A DNA stretch of 46,360 bases, taken from contig NZ_CAJXKH010000018.1 in assembly GCF_913055755.1 (NCBI RefSeq), forward strand, positions 1 to 46,360, read 5' to 3'. Shown here one piece after another: positions 1 through 9,024 of the stretch. Below the pieces are notes generated by a model. The model was given only the letters and a program-made list of their open reading frames with translations. It made no database searches and was not told the origin of the DNA. Source of the stretch: an uncultured Microbulbifer sp. Its GTDB lineage: Bacteria; Pseudomonadota; Gammaproteobacteria; Pseudomonadales; Cellvibrionaceae. A program made the position numbers and the translations under genes. Within the stretch, counting starts at the first letter, position 1; every line of letters begins with the position of its first letter.

Positions 1-756
1 CTGTTTTTCCAGTACCAGTCGGCACCGCGGGCGGGACTCATCGACGCCGATGCCAGCCTCAAGTACAAAGATTTCGATGTGGGTTATGGCGGCAACCTGG
101 GCGTCATTTACCGACCGGTGCCCACCACCACATTCGGTATTACCTACACCTCCAAGGTAGAGGCGACCTTTAAAGACGACCTGCGCCTGCGGGGTTTCGG
201 GCCACTGTTTGAACCCGTGGTGGGCCGGCTGGATGAAACCCGCACGGAAATTGACCTGACCGTGCCCGCCACGGTTACCGCCAGCCTGCAGCAGGTTCTG
301 CAGCCCGGTACCACCCTGTATGCCAACCTCGCGTGGCAGGACTGGTCCGAATACGCCGGTGTCGGTTTGTCACTGGATAACCCGGACCAGACCTCCGTGT
401 TTGTCGACCGCGGATACAAAGACACCGGTCACTTCGCCCTTGGGGTAAGGCAGGAGTTTACCCGCGGGTTCCTGCAGGACTGGTATCTATCGACCGGCAT
501 TGCCTACGACAGTGATATGGCCAGCGACGCTACCGTGACCGCAGATACGGTTGTCGGTGAGGCCTGGCAATTCGGACTGGGCGGCGGCAAGGAACTGTGC
601 CCCGGGGTTCACCTGGATATCAACTACAACCTGAGCTGGGCCGGCAATATTGGCATCGACCAGCAAGGACGGCCTCCGTTTAGCCCCCTTCTTGAGGGGA
701 CCTACAAAGACACTGCGCTGCATTTTTTTGGCGCATCGGTCCAGTTTGAACTCTGA
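1..756 (+). CDS. FadL/OmpP1-family outer membrane transporter, 5' end missing
   Basis: C-terminal 251 residues of a beta-barrel protein; the frame is open from base 1, so the start lies outside the window. The FadL family carries hydrophobic compounds such as long-chain fatty acids across the outer membrane. Seen here: alternating short hydrophobic strands, the phrase FGITYTSKVEATFKDD near the left end, which resembles the conserved FadL 'P-T..G..Y.S' region, and a last strand ending GASVQFEL, typical of a barrel C-terminus. It is followed after 19 bases by a DUF2092 gene on the same strand, so the two are probably co-transcribed. A FadL-type porin near the alkane-type cluster at 3.7-11.7 kb would suit hydrocarbon uptake, but it lies on the other strand and the link is inference. 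Family call fairly sure; substrate unknown. Confidence 0.8.
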   Translation: MFFQYQSAPRAGLIDADASLKYKDFDVGYGGNLGVIYRPVPTTTFGITYTSKVEATFKDDLRLRGFGPLFEPVVGRLDETRTEIDLTVPATVTASLQQVLQPGTTLYANLAWQDWSEYAGVGLSLDNPDQTSVFVDRGYKDTGHFALGVRQEFTRGFLQDWYLSTGIAYDSDMASDATVTADTVVGEAWQFGLGGGKELCPGVHLDINYNLSWAGNIGIDQQGRPPFSPLLEGTYKDTALHFFGASVQFEL

Positions 757-775
757 TACAGGCGTTGCGCCCGGC

Positions 776-1567
776 ATGAAGGCTCTGCATCTCTCTTGCC
801 TTTGCATGGCCCTGCTTGGTCCCCTCAGTTGGGCACAACAGGATGCCGCGACAGACAAAGTCAATACAGTAGCCACCGCGGAAGCCATTCAGATTGTCCG
901 CGCCCTGGAGAAGCACCTGTCGGGCAAGTCCAGGCTGGCCTACGAAACCGAATTCACTTCCGACGTGGTGCTCGACAACGGCCAGAAGATCCAGATAGCA
1001 GGTACGACCCGGGTGTATTTCAAGCGCCCGAACCAGCTGATGGTGGAATTGCATAGCGACAGTCTGAGTCGACTGCTTTACCACGACGGCACGCTACTGA
1101 CCGTCATTGCACCGGAAGAAAAGTATTACGGAACCATTGCAGCCAGCACCTCCTCAATTGATGCCCTGATGGGCGCGGCGAAAGAATACGGGCTGGAAAT
1201 TCCGCTGGTGGACCTGATCGCCTGGGGAGTAAAGGGCACAGATGCACTGCCCGTGGAAAGCGCGGTGTATATCGGCGAGTCCGAGCTTCAGGGAGAGAAA
1301 GTCGACCACTGGGCATTTCGCGGGCCGCAGCAGGATTGGGAAGTCTGGGTAACCCGGGAAGAAGAACCTCTGCCACTAAAGATTTCCACGGTCAGTTACC
1401 GCGCATTCGGCCAACCCCGCTTTACCGCCACCATCAATTGGCAGGAGCGGACTTCAATCACCGATAAACTGTTTGTCCCCGATATCGACAAGGACTTCCA
1501 CAAAATTCCGTTTAAAAAGCTGAACCCGGCTAAAGCGCCAACGGCAAGGGAAGTGGAAAATGACTGA
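776..1567 (+). CDS. DUF2092 family predicted periplasmic protein
   Basis: A 263-residue protein. The ATG at 776 was chosen because it gives a clean Sec signal peptide (MKALHLSCLCMALLGPLSWA, cleavage near residue 20); longer in-frame starts would run back into the FadL gene. The mature part matches the DUF2092 pattern: a 'VVLDNGQKIQ' strand, 'RPNQLMVEL', 'LYHDGTLLTVIAPEEKYY', 'DWEVWV' and a C-terminal 'FVPDIDKDFHKIPF'. This lipoprotein-carrier-like (LolA/LppX-type) fold has no established function; binding of a hydrophobic ligand in the periplasm is a guess. It lies 19 bases after the FadL-type porin and overlaps the next gene by 8 bases, which argues for a three-gene transcription unit. No strong ribosome-binding site is visible, so translation may depend on the upstream gene. 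Confidence 0.75.
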   Translation: MKALHLSCLCMALLGPLSWAQQDAATDKVNTVATAEAIQIVRALEKHLSGKSRLAYETEFTSDVVLDNGQKIQIAGTTRVYFKRPNQLMVELHSDSLSRLLYHDGTLLTVIAPEEKYYGTIAASTSSIDALMGAAKEYGLEIPLVDLIAWGVKGTDALPVESAVYIGESELQGEKVDHWAFRGPQQDWEVWVTREEEPLPLKISTVSYRAFGQPRFTATINWQERTSITDKLFVPDIDKDFHKIPFKKLNPAKAPTAREVEND

Positions 1568-2090
1568 GTACTTTCTTTCCAAACACCCGATCTTCGCCAG
1601 AACGCTAACCGCTGTCATTGTCGCGGGGGGACTGCTGTGGGTTGCTGGCGAATCTTTCGCGCGCCCGGGGTTTGGCGGCGGTCACTTTGGTGGCCCACAC
1701 ATGAATATCCACCCCGGATTTTCCGCTGGTAGGGGCATGCGACCAGTGCGCCCGGCGCGACCTTTAGACGGCGGCGGTCACAGGCCCGCTCCAGGTCACC
1801 GCCCGCGTCCGGAACATCGCCCGCCCCATGGCGGCGGCGGTGATCACCATGGCGGCAACGACCATCACCATGACGGGCATCATCACGGCCGCTACTGGCC
1901 ATACCCGAGACCGGGTTACTGGGCAGGCGCTGCCACGGGAGCGGCCGCCGCGGCGATCATTTACAACCTGCCTGCTGGCTGCATCCAACGGGTCGTCAAC
2001 GGCGTGGTCTATCAGGAGTGCGGGGGCACCTGGTATCGCCCCAGCTATGCCGGCACCCAGGTGGTCTATGAAGTAGTCCCCGCACCCTGA
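1560..2090 (+). CDS. Exported His/Gly/Pro-rich protein
   Basis: 176 residues, product function unknown. Residues 12-34 form a signal peptide ending ESFA before RPGFGGG. Residues 36-110 are low complexity (Gly, Pro, Arg, His), with a dense His cluster at about 86-109 likely to bind metal ions. Residues 121-135 are an Ala-rich hydrophobic segment. The C-terminus (138-176) holds a Cys pair (C141, C154) and a pattern 'PAGC..VVNGVVYQECGGTWYRPSY.G..VVYEVV' seen in small exported proteins of many proteobacteria, related to DUF6515-like proteins. The start ATG overlaps the end of the DUF2092 gene by 8 bases and follows a GGAAGTGG stretch, so translational coupling is likely. A real gene is likely; its function is open. 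Confidence 0.7.
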   Translation: MTEYFLSKHPIFARTLTAVIVAGGLLWVAGESFARPGFGGGHFGGPHMNIHPGFSAGRGMRPVRPARPLDGGGHRPAPGHRPRPEHRPPHGGGGDHHGGNDHHHDGHHHGRYWPYPRPGYWAGAATGAAAAAIIYNLPAGCIQRVVNGVVYQECGGTWYRPSYAGTQVVYEVVPAP

Positions 2091-2114
2091 ACAGGGAGTG
2101 CGATAATTCGCCGC

Positions 2115-3602
2115 TCATATCTGGGACTCGATCGGCAACCAGGATAGTAGCCACGACAGTGTACGCAGCCACAGGGTCGTCTCCGGGTCTTTGCGCTCTA
2201 CCATCGGGTGGCCCTCTTCATCCTCCCCGTGCCACTCCAGCGCCCCCTTCGCCGACAGCCTCAACGCCCAGGCAGAATCCGGAGCAATCCACTCGGTAAA
2301 CAGTGCGTGCAGCTGTCGATTGATCTCGGGATTTTCCATCAACAACCCGATCTCGGTATTGAGCAGCAGAGAGCGACCATCCAGATTGATCGAGCCGACA
2401 AAGCCGCGGTTGTGATCCATGACAAACGTCTTCGCGTGCAGGGTCGCCCTGGATTCCCCGCGAAACCACTGCTTGCGCCGCTTCTGCCCGGCTATGGTGC
2501 GCAGTTCCCAGATGTCGACTCCGGATTGCAACAACCGCTTGCGGTAGCGCGCGTAAGCACCGTGTACAACGGCCACATCATTACTGCTGAGGGAATTGGT
2601 GAGAATACTGACCGATACCCCCTGCATCTCCAGACCGGTAAACAGTTCCCTGCCGATAACCCCGGGAATAAAATACGCTGCGCTGATATTCAGGCGCTGG
2701 CGGCATTTGCGAATGATTTGTTCCAGCTGGTATCCGGGGTATTGGTCTCGCGGAATCCTGTCCGGTTGCAGCGCCTTCTCCGGAGGGTCTGCCAACAGAG
2801 TCCCCTTACCCCACTGGAAACCGACCTCCCCGTGCGACAGCGCCGTTGCCATTGCAGATTGCTCGAGCGCACGGGTAAATTCACTCTTGGCCTCGTCGGC
2901 CAGCAGCTTGCTGGTGCGTTTGCGCAACTCGTCGAGCCGGTGGGTGTCTTCGTCGGCGATCAGCAGTTGTGCCACCGGCACCGAAACGGGATTGTTCCAG
3001 TAGTCATCGAAAATCTGCCCGGCCTGCGGCAGCACCGCACCGATCGCCAGTACATCCACATCGAGAAATTCCACTGAAGACTTTGCGAAATAGCCATCGG
3101 CAATATTGCGCCCACCGGTGATCATGGCCAGGCCGTCAGCAATCAGGAGTTTGTTGTGCATGCGGTGATTGATGCGACCCAGATTTACCGCCTGTTCCAG
3201 CAGCCGGCGCACCCCACTGCGCCCCTCTACCGGATTGAATACCCGGATATGCATATTGGGGTGGCGGTCCAGCGCCAGAACCCAGGGGTTGACCACACGG
3301 GTTCCGAGATCATCCACCAGCAGCCGCACGCGAACGCCGCGATCCGCCGCCTTCAGCAACAGGCTGGTCAACAGGCGGCCGACGCTGTCGTCTTCGTAGA
3401 TGTAGTATTTGAGATCGAGGGAGACGCTCGCCTCTTCAATCAATACCGCGCGGGCAACAAATGCCGACAGGCCATCGTCCAGCAGGTGAAACCCCGACGC
3501 ACTGGCGGAATGACCGGCGGCAGCCGCCCGGATACCTTCCGCCAGGCGGGAATCTGATGCCGCACGGAGGCGGGTGGAGGCTTCTCGCTGATCGGTGGCC
3601 AT
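2115..3602 (-). CDS. Phospholipase D / cardiolipin synthase-like protein
   Basis: About 495 residues with two PLD phosphodiesterase domains. The two HxKx4D motifs are intact: HNKLLIAD (H149, K151, D156) and HAKTFVMD (H389, K391, D396), followed by GGRN and GSINLDGRS. The family cleaves or transfers phosphatidyl groups through a phospho-histidine; the bacterial members closest in layout are cardiolipin synthase-like. No signal peptide or N-terminal membrane segment is evident, unlike classical Cls, so soluble or peripheral location is likely. The ATG at 3602 is chosen over an in-frame GTG at 3650, which has no visible ribosome-binding site; the choice is not firm. It is convergent with the His-rich gene, 24 bases away, and its start lies 114 bases beyond the end of the AlmA-type gene. 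Confidence 0.85.
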   Translation of the reverse strand: MATDQREASTRLRAASDSRLAEGIRAAAAGHSASASGFHLLDDGLSAFVARAVLIEEASVSLDLKYYIYEDDSVGRLLTSLLLKAADRGVRVRLLVDDLGTRVVNPWVLALDRHPNMHIRVFNPVEGRSGVRRLLEQAVNLGRINHRMHNKLLIADGLAMITGGRNIADGYFAKSSVEFLDVDVLAIGAVLPQAGQIFDDYWNNPVSVPVAQLLIADEDTHRLDELRKRTSKLLADEAKSEFTRALEQSAMATALSHGEVGFQWGKGTLLADPPEKALQPDRIPRDQYPGYQLEQIIRKCRQRLNISAAYFIPGVIGRELFTGLEMQGVSVSILTNSLSSNDVAVVHGAYARYRKRLLQSGVDIWELRTIAGQKRRKQWFRGESRATLHAKTFVMDHNRGFVGSINLDGRSLLLNTEIGLLMENPEINRQLHALFTEWIAPDSAWALRLSAKGALEWHGEDEEGHPMVERKDPETTLWLRTLSWLLSWLPIESQI

Positions 3603-3716
3603 CGGTGTGCCTGGCTTGCGGTTTGCAGATGTGGAGACGATTGCCCGCACACACCGGCTGCGGCGTGAGAAATACGGCCAACCCTACCGTTCCAGTCTAG
3701 TCGCAGAAGCGCAGCA

Positions 3717-5213
3717 CTACCCTGCTACCAATTCCTGTTCGTCACTCGCCTGCGCCCGTGTCACCGGCGGGTAGAAATTGAGGATTCCGTCATCCAGCGG
3801 TCCCGCCAGCATAATTTTCTTGTCGCGTTCGTAGTCATTCAGCAGACGCCACGGATAGCGCGTACCCTGGCGCGGCAGAATCCCGTCGGCGCGCTGAACG
3901 TATCCGGATCGCAGCGCCGCCATCACCGACTCGTCGGCCACACAGCCTTCGCGGTCCACAGGCAGGAAGACGCTCTGTTTCTGCTCCTCGAGGTAATTCA
4001 GCAGGCGACAGATATAGCCGGCAGACAGGTCGGACTTGAGCGTCCAGGCGGCATTGGTATAGCCGAAGACCCAGGCCATATTCGGCACACCTTCCATCAG
4101 TACACCCTTGTAGGTCAGGCGGTTGCGCATATCTACCGGCTGACCATCGACAGACAGGGACATGCCACCAAGTAACTGCAGTTTCAGGCCGGTGGCCGTC
4201 ACCACGATATCGGCCTCCAGTTCTTCACCGGATTTCAACCGCATTCCGCTTTCGGTGAAGTGGTCTATCTCGTCGGTCACTACCGCGGCGCGCCCTGCTT
4301 TGATCGCTTCGAACAGATCTCCATCCGGAACCGCACACAGTCGCTGGTCCCACGGCTGGTAAACCGGAGTAAAGTGCCGCATATCGGCGCTGCCAGCCAA
4401 CGCCTTCCTCACGCCGCGCAACATCAACCGACGCATCAGGTTTGGCCAGCGTTTGGAGACCTTGAACAGGAGGCGATGCAGAGTCAGGTTGCGGCGGCGG
4501 GCGAAGCGATACACCCAGGACTCCGGCATCAGTCTTTTCAGCAGCCCCAGCAGGCGGTCACGCCCGGGCATGGACAGGATGTAGGTAGGCGAACGTTGCA
4601 ACATGGTCACCCTGGCGGCCTTTTCCGCCAGCGCCGGCACTAGGGTAACCGCCGTGGCACCACTGCCGATCACCACAAGCTGCTTGCCGGTGTAATCCAG
4701 ATCCCCGGGCCAGTGCTGCGGATGCACCAGCTGGCCACGATAATTTTCCGTGCCGGTAAATGCCGGTGCATGGCCCCGGGCGTAATCGTAGTAGCCGGTG
4801 CAGGAGATCAGAACCCGGCAGCGATAGGTCACAGCTTCGCCGTTGAGCACTCCGGTCAGCGTCCAGCGCTGCTCCGCGCTGCTCCAGTTGGCAGACTGGA
4901 GATCAACCCCAAAATGAATCTGCTCGGTGACCCCGTATTCTTCTGCGGTTTCCTGGAGATAGTTGCGGATAGACGGCCCATCGGCCAGCACCTGGTCGCC
5001 ATTCCAGGGCCGAAAACTGAAGCCGAAGGTGAACATGTCGGAGTCCGAGCGGATTCCCGGGTAGCGGAACAAGTCCCAGGTGCCACCGAGGCGGTCGCGA
5101 CGCTCGAGAATCGCGAATTGCCGGTCGGGGCAGTGCTGTTTCAGGTGGCAGGCGGTACCGATACCGGACAGGCCGGCACCAATAATGAGGGTATCAAACT
5201 GTTGCTGTTGCAT
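3717..5213 (-). CDS. almA: AlmA-type flavin-binding monooxygenase (Baeyer-Villiger-like)
   Basis: 498 residues starting MQQQQFDTLI; the ATG at 5213 puts the FAD-binding fold at the N-terminus as in the family, while the open frame upstream has no homology. Motifs: FAD Rossmann GAGLSG (12-17), GGTWDLFRYPGIRSDSD (43-59), NADPH Rossmann GSGATA (183-188), and the BVMO fingerprint YRGQLVHPQHWP (158-169, H164 and W168). The sequence closely follows Acinetobacter AlmA as I recall it, including 'HPQHWP', 'MLQRSPTYI' and 'PWDQRLC'. AlmA is required for growth on very long n-alkanes; related enzymes insert oxygen into ketones using NADPH and FAD. It is the last gene of a minus-strand cluster with an acyl-CoA ligase, 153 bases upstream, and an alcohol dehydrogenase. 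Class is sure; the physiological substrate (long alkane, ketone or terpenoid) is not. Confidence 0.85.
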   Translation of the reverse strand: MQQQQFDTLIIGAGLSGIGTACHLKQHCPDRQFAILERRDRLGGTWDLFRYPGIRSDSDMFTFGFSFRPWNGDQVLADGPSIRNYLQETAEEYGVTEQIHFGVDLQSANWSSAEQRWTLTGVLNGEAVTYRCRVLISCTGYYDYARGHAPAFTGTENYRGQLVHPQHWPGDLDYTGKQLVVIGSGATAVTLVPALAEKAARVTMLQRSPTYILSMPGRDRLLGLLKRLMPESWVYRFARRRNLTLHRLLFKVSKRWPNLMRRLMLRGVRKALAGSADMRHFTPVYQPWDQRLCAVPDGDLFEAIKAGRAAVVTDEIDHFTESGMRLKSGEELEADIVVTATGLKLQLLGGMSLSVDGQPVDMRNRLTYKGVLMEGVPNMAWVFGYTNAAWTLKSDLSAGYICRLLNYLEEQKQSVFLPVDREGCVADESVMAALRSGYVQRADGILPRQGTRYPWRLLNDYERDKKIMLAGPLDDGILNFYPPVTRAQASDEQELVAG

Positions 5214-5366
5214 CGCGCGGACTCTGGGGACGTTATTGTTCTGTCCCCAGTGTCGCGAGTTTTCGTCGCGTTGTGAAGTCAATATGGGCCGATGGTGTCC
5301 CCGACCTCGGAAGGCCGGCACAAACACAGCGACAGGCTGCGTTTGTGCCGTGATGCCGCCCTCGAC

Positions 5367-6941
5367 TCAGGCGGGCACCGACCTCAGTTCCCGGCGCAGG
5401 ATCTTGCCCACCGTGGATTTGGGCAGTTCCTTGTGCAGCACAATCTGTTTCGGCACCTTGTAGGCCGTCAGCTGGGTGCGGCAGAACTCGACAATTTCCC
5501 GCTCCTCAACTTCGCCATCCATCACCAGGTGCGCACACACTGCCTCGCCGGTCTGTTCACTGGGAACCCCGACAACCGCGGCTTCTACCACCTGGGGATG
5601 ACGGCACAGGACGTCTTCCACCTCATTGGGGTAAACGTTGAAGCCGGACACGATAATCATGTCTTTCAGGCGATCCACGATCCGGATATTGCCATTAGGC
5701 TGGATCAGGCCGATATCGCCCGTGCGGAAGAATCCATGCTGGATAGCCTTGGCGGTCTCTTCCGGCCGGTTCCAGTAGCCGAGCATGACCTGCGGGCCGC
5801 GCACCACCAACTCGCCACTTTCCCCCGGGGGCAGCGGATTGCCGTCTTCGTCCCACACCTGAACTTCGGTATCTGCGAGCACCGTGCCCACGGCGCCCAC
5901 TTCCTCGCGGCCGAATTCGTTCAGGCAGATCACCGGTGATGTTTCCGAAAGGCCCCAGCCCTCGGTTACCGGGCAGCCGGTAACCTGTTGCCAAAGTTCC
6001 GCGGCATTGCTGGTCAGTGCGGTGCCACCGGAGAAAGTCATTTTCAGTCCGCTGAAATCCAGCTGCTGGAACTGCGGGTGGCGGCACAGCCCCACAAACA
6101 GCGTGTTGAGGCCCGCGAGTCCGGTGAAACGAAACGGCGCAATTGCCTTTACGAAGCCGTCGATATCCCGCGGATTCGGAATCAGGACATTCATGCTGCC
6201 CATGCCGAAAAAGGTCAGCATGTTCACGGTAAACGCGTAAATATGATACAGCGGCAGCGGACACACGAAGATCTCTTCGCCTTCTTTCCCACGCTGCAGA
6301 ATACGCGCCAGCATCTGCCCGGTATTCGCCAGCAGGTTCGCGTGGGTGAGGCTCGCGCCCTTGGCGACACCGGTGGTACCGCCGGTGTATTGCAGTACGG
6401 CAATATCGTTGCGTGCCGCCGTGCTCTCCTGCAATTGCAGACAATCCGCGCCGCGCTCGATTGCCGCAACAAAACCGTGGTAACCATCCGGTACCGCTAC
6501 CGGCTGACCGAGCAGGTCTGCGGGCCCGGTGACCAGCACATGCTCGATCCCGGTGGACGCCTTGATTTCGTCGAACTTGTCGAGAAAATCCGCCAGGATC
6601 ACCAGCGCCTTGGCGCCGGAATCAGAAAACTGGTGCTGCATTTCCCGCGGCGTATACAGCGGATTGGTATTCACCACCACCAGTCCGGCACGCAACGCCG
6701 CATAGGCGGCAATCGGGAACTGTGTGATATTTGGCAACTGGATGGCAATGCGGTCACCAGCCTCAAGTCCGCATTCATGTTGCAGCCACCGCGCCAGGTT
6801 GCGGGAATATTCGTCGATCTCGGCGAAGGTCACGCTCTTGCCGAGGCAGTGGTAAGCGGGCAAATCGGCGTAGTGTGTCAGCTTCTGCGACAAATATTCC
6901 GCCAGGTTGTTGTACTGAGTGTTCAATACATTTTCTGTCAT
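5367..6941 (-). CDS. Long-chain fatty acid-CoA ligase (AMP-binding, FadD-like)
   Basis: 524 residues with the full adenylating-enzyme set: P-loop YTGGTTGVAKGA (185-196), GWGLSETSP (328-336), RTGD (406-409), hinge DRLKD (423-427), SGFNVYPNEVED (432-443) and the catalytic lysine in GKILRREL (K513). The NVYPNEVE signature is typical of medium/long-chain fatty acyl-CoA synthetases. It converts carboxylic acid, ATP and CoA to acyl-CoA, AMP and pyrophosphate in the cytoplasm or at the inner membrane. It is shorter than E. coli FadD (561). A GGAG motif precedes the ATG. Its position between DUF1302 and AlmA-type genes suggests it activates the acid made by the cluster's oxidations. A main fadD may exist elsewhere, so no symbol is given. 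Confidence 0.9.
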   Translation of the reverse strand: MTENVLNTQYNNLAEYLSQKLTHYADLPAYHCLGKSVTFAEIDEYSRNLARWLQHECGLEAGDRIAIQLPNITQFPIAAYAALRAGLVVVNTNPLYTPREMQHQFSDSGAKALVILADFLDKFDEIKASTGIEHVLVTGPADLLGQPVAVPDGYHGFVAAIERGADCLQLQESTAARNDIAVLQYTGGTTGVAKGASLTHANLLANTGQMLARILQRGKEGEEIFVCPLPLYHIYAFTVNMLTFFGMGSMNVLIPNPRDIDGFVKAIAPFRFTGLAGLNTLFVGLCRHPQFQQLDFSGLKMTFSGGTALTSNAAELWQQVTGCPVTEGWGLSETSPVICLNEFGREEVGAVGTVLADTEVQVWDEDGNPLPPGESGELVVRGPQVMLGYWNRPEETAKAIQHGFFRTGDIGLIQPNGNIRIVDRLKDMIIVSGFNVYPNEVEDVLCRHPQVVEAAVVGVPSEQTGEAVCAHLVMDGEVEEREIVEFCRTQLTAYKVPKQIVLHKELPKSTVGKILRRELRSVPA

Positions 6942-7032
6942 TGTATTTGCTCCAGTGACAGAGCGGGCACCGTGCTACCCGCTGCTCGAGTGATCCGTTA
7001 AAGTGCTCCGGTTGTTAACCCGGACCGTAAAT

Positions 7033-8901
7033 TCAGAAGGAAGCCGAAAAAGTCAGACCGACGTAATCCCGGTCCGTGCGAGCCAGCGGCGTATTGCCAC
7101 TGCCCGCCCAGTGAAGGTCGACGGTATAGCGCTGATCGTACTCTGCGCTAAGTCCGAGGGTGCCCTGCTGGCGCCCCTCCACAAAGTTACGATCCCATGA
7201 CCAGCCCCGCACATCTGCGCCATACATAAGATACGGTTTGACTACCAGGTTCTCGACCAGCTCCGGATACAGAAGTTCTGCGCGCAAACGGTAGCCCCAG
7301 GACAGTTCAGAGGTAAACCCATCGGCACTGCAGGCGAACTTCTGATACGCCGCTACCGGGGCACCCAGGGCACAACCCACGGCACTGCCGTCGGCAAAGT
7401 CGGTGCCGTAGACGTCCAGCTTGTTATAGCGCCGCTCGCTGAGTGGCGGCAGGTCGTGCATGTATTTCAGGCCGGCTTCCGCCACCAGTACCAGTGCACG
7501 TGACCCCAGCACGTTGGGGATAGGCTGGATGGCGCCCAGGGAAAGCTGGGATATCTGCCGCCGGTCGTACCCCTGGTACACAGAACCCGGCGCAGCATTG
7601 ATCGCGTCGTCACCCAGGGTAAGGGGCTGACCGATCACCGAGGCAAGGAACTCCGGACTGCTGGCAAATGCCGGGATCAGGTCTCCGGTTGCCAGTTGCA
7701 CCGGTTGATTGGGGCGGTAGCTCAACTCGCCGAAAAGCTGGGTGGCCTGGAACAGATCGGAATGGAAGCTGATACCGAAGGTACGGATATCTTTCGGGTA
7801 GTCGACAAAATAATTACCATTGCCCTCCAGGTTCGCAGGATCCTCCAGCGGGTTGCGCCAGCCGGTACCCGGGGTTTCGTGGGTACTGACAGTCAGGCTG
7901 GCAAATGGCTCGCGCGAATGGAGGTTCATGGCAAAGACGCCAAACTCGGTATTCAGGCTTTCCGCCTTGTACTTTAACGAAACACCGAACTGGCCGCCGT
8001 CGCGTGCCTCACGATCCTCGCCGCGTGCGATATAAAGTCGCGCGGCACTGGCCACAATTTCATCGGGCCCCTGCGGATAAGCGCCGACACAGGACGACTC
8101 GATATAGTCGTAGCCGGAGAAGGCAGTACCACATCCATCCAGCACGGTTCGACGCCACTGCAACTGATAAAATGTTTCCAGCGCAAGGCTGCCACTCAGC
8201 GCGTACTTGCCATATATCATCGGTACCGACAGGCGCAAGCGGGTACCGGGCATGCGAAGTGCCGCGACATCATAAGGATTTACCCCATTGACCCCGTTCT
8301 GGAAAAACAGCCCCTCGCCCCACTTCAGGGTCTTACTGCCGACGCCGAGATGCAGGTCCTGCTCGCCCAGCTTGAAATCGCCGTAGGCATAAGCTTCGAT
8401 GCGGTAATCCCGCAGCGCGTCGGCACGGGAATCTCCGAGCACAACGCCTTCACCGTATCCGGCGGCGGCGCTTCCGAAATCCACAGAGCGGTTCTCCAGC
8501 ACCTGGTCGTACCAGAAGTTACCCCGCAAATTTAATCCAAGATTTCCACGCTTCAGCTTGAGTTCGCCACTGATCACCAGCGGCAGGGATGCAAGATCAC
8601 CCTGCTCGCGGAAATTCAGGCGACCGTCGTCCATATCGCGGCCGAGGTTGGGATTGAATTCACCGGCAGCACCATAGCCGATGCGGTCGGCATTGCCCTG
8701 ATAGATAAAGTCCGGATTGGGAGTCTCCGCCATCCACTGGGCGCCGATATTTACGCTGCCTTGCAGCTCTGCGGTTATGTCACCCAGTTCAAGTGTTTTT
8801 GCGTTTGCGGTAGTACAGGCGAGTGCCAGTGAAGGGATCAGGGTACGAATTGCGACACAGAGTTTCCTCTGCGGTTGACCGACCAGAAAATTGAAATACA
8901 T
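7033..8901 (-). CDS. DUF1302 family outer membrane protein
   Basis: 622 residues with an N-terminal export signal ending near TTANAKT. The mature start 'LGDITAELQGSVNIGAQW', then 'GDLASLPLVISGELKLKRGNLGL', 'RNFWYD' style strands and 'LKWGEGLFFQNGVNGVNPYD' are hallmarks of DUF1302, a predicted beta-barrel of the outer membrane. The C-terminus ends in DYVGLTFSASF, with the terminal Phe typical of barrel proteins. DUF1302 genes often accompany DUF1329 partners and catabolic genes for steroids, aromatics or other hydrophobic substrates; no DUF1329 gene is seen here. It lies between an alcohol dehydrogenase (123 bases upstream) and the acyl-CoA ligase (91 bases downstream). A role in uptake of the cluster's hydrophobic substrate is inferred. 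Confidence 0.85.
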   Translation of the reverse strand: MYFNFLVGQPQRKLCVAIRTLIPSLALACTTANAKTLELGDITAELQGSVNIGAQWMAETPNPDFIYQGNADRIGYGAAGEFNPNLGRDMDDGRLNFREQGDLASLPLVISGELKLKRGNLGLNLRGNFWYDQVLENRSVDFGSAAAGYGEGVVLGDSRADALRDYRIEAYAYGDFKLGEQDLHLGVGSKTLKWGEGLFFQNGVNGVNPYDVAALRMPGTRLRLSVPMIYGKYALSGSLALETFYQLQWRRTVLDGCGTAFSGYDYIESSCVGAYPQGPDEIVASAARLYIARGEDREARDGGQFGVSLKYKAESLNTEFGVFAMNLHSREPFASLTVSTHETPGTGWRNPLEDPANLEGNGNYFVDYPKDIRTFGISFHSDLFQATQLFGELSYRPNQPVQLATGDLIPAFASSPEFLASVIGQPLTLGDDAINAAPGSVYQGYDRRQISQLSLGAIQPIPNVLGSRALVLVAEAGLKYMHDLPPLSERRYNKLDVYGTDFADGSAVGCALGAPVAAYQKFACSADGFTSELSWGYRLRAELLYPELVENLVVKPYLMYGADVRGWSWDRNFVEGRQQGTLGLSAEYDQRYTVDLHWAGSGNTPLARTDRDYVGLTFSASF

Positions 8902-9024
8902 CTTGCCATTCTCTCAATCATTATTTTTTTAGGCTCTGCAACGGTGAGCCAATCGCTACCAGATAACCATTCCTTGTCGTTTTCTATACTGGCCCGGCAT
9001 AGGCGCGGGCCAGCCGTAGTTTAT

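Noticed and set aside
2208..3077. Open frame of about 290 codons opposite the phospholipase D gene
   Set aside because: The minus-strand protein has two intact HKD motifs; the plus-strand product looks like random Arg/Gln-rich sequence.
8989..9013. Hairpin CTGGCCCG/CGGGCCAG between the dehydrogenase and DUF1302 genes
   Set aside because: Eight perfect pairs but a nine-base loop and no T-run on either strand, so not called as a terminator; could be an mRNA stem.
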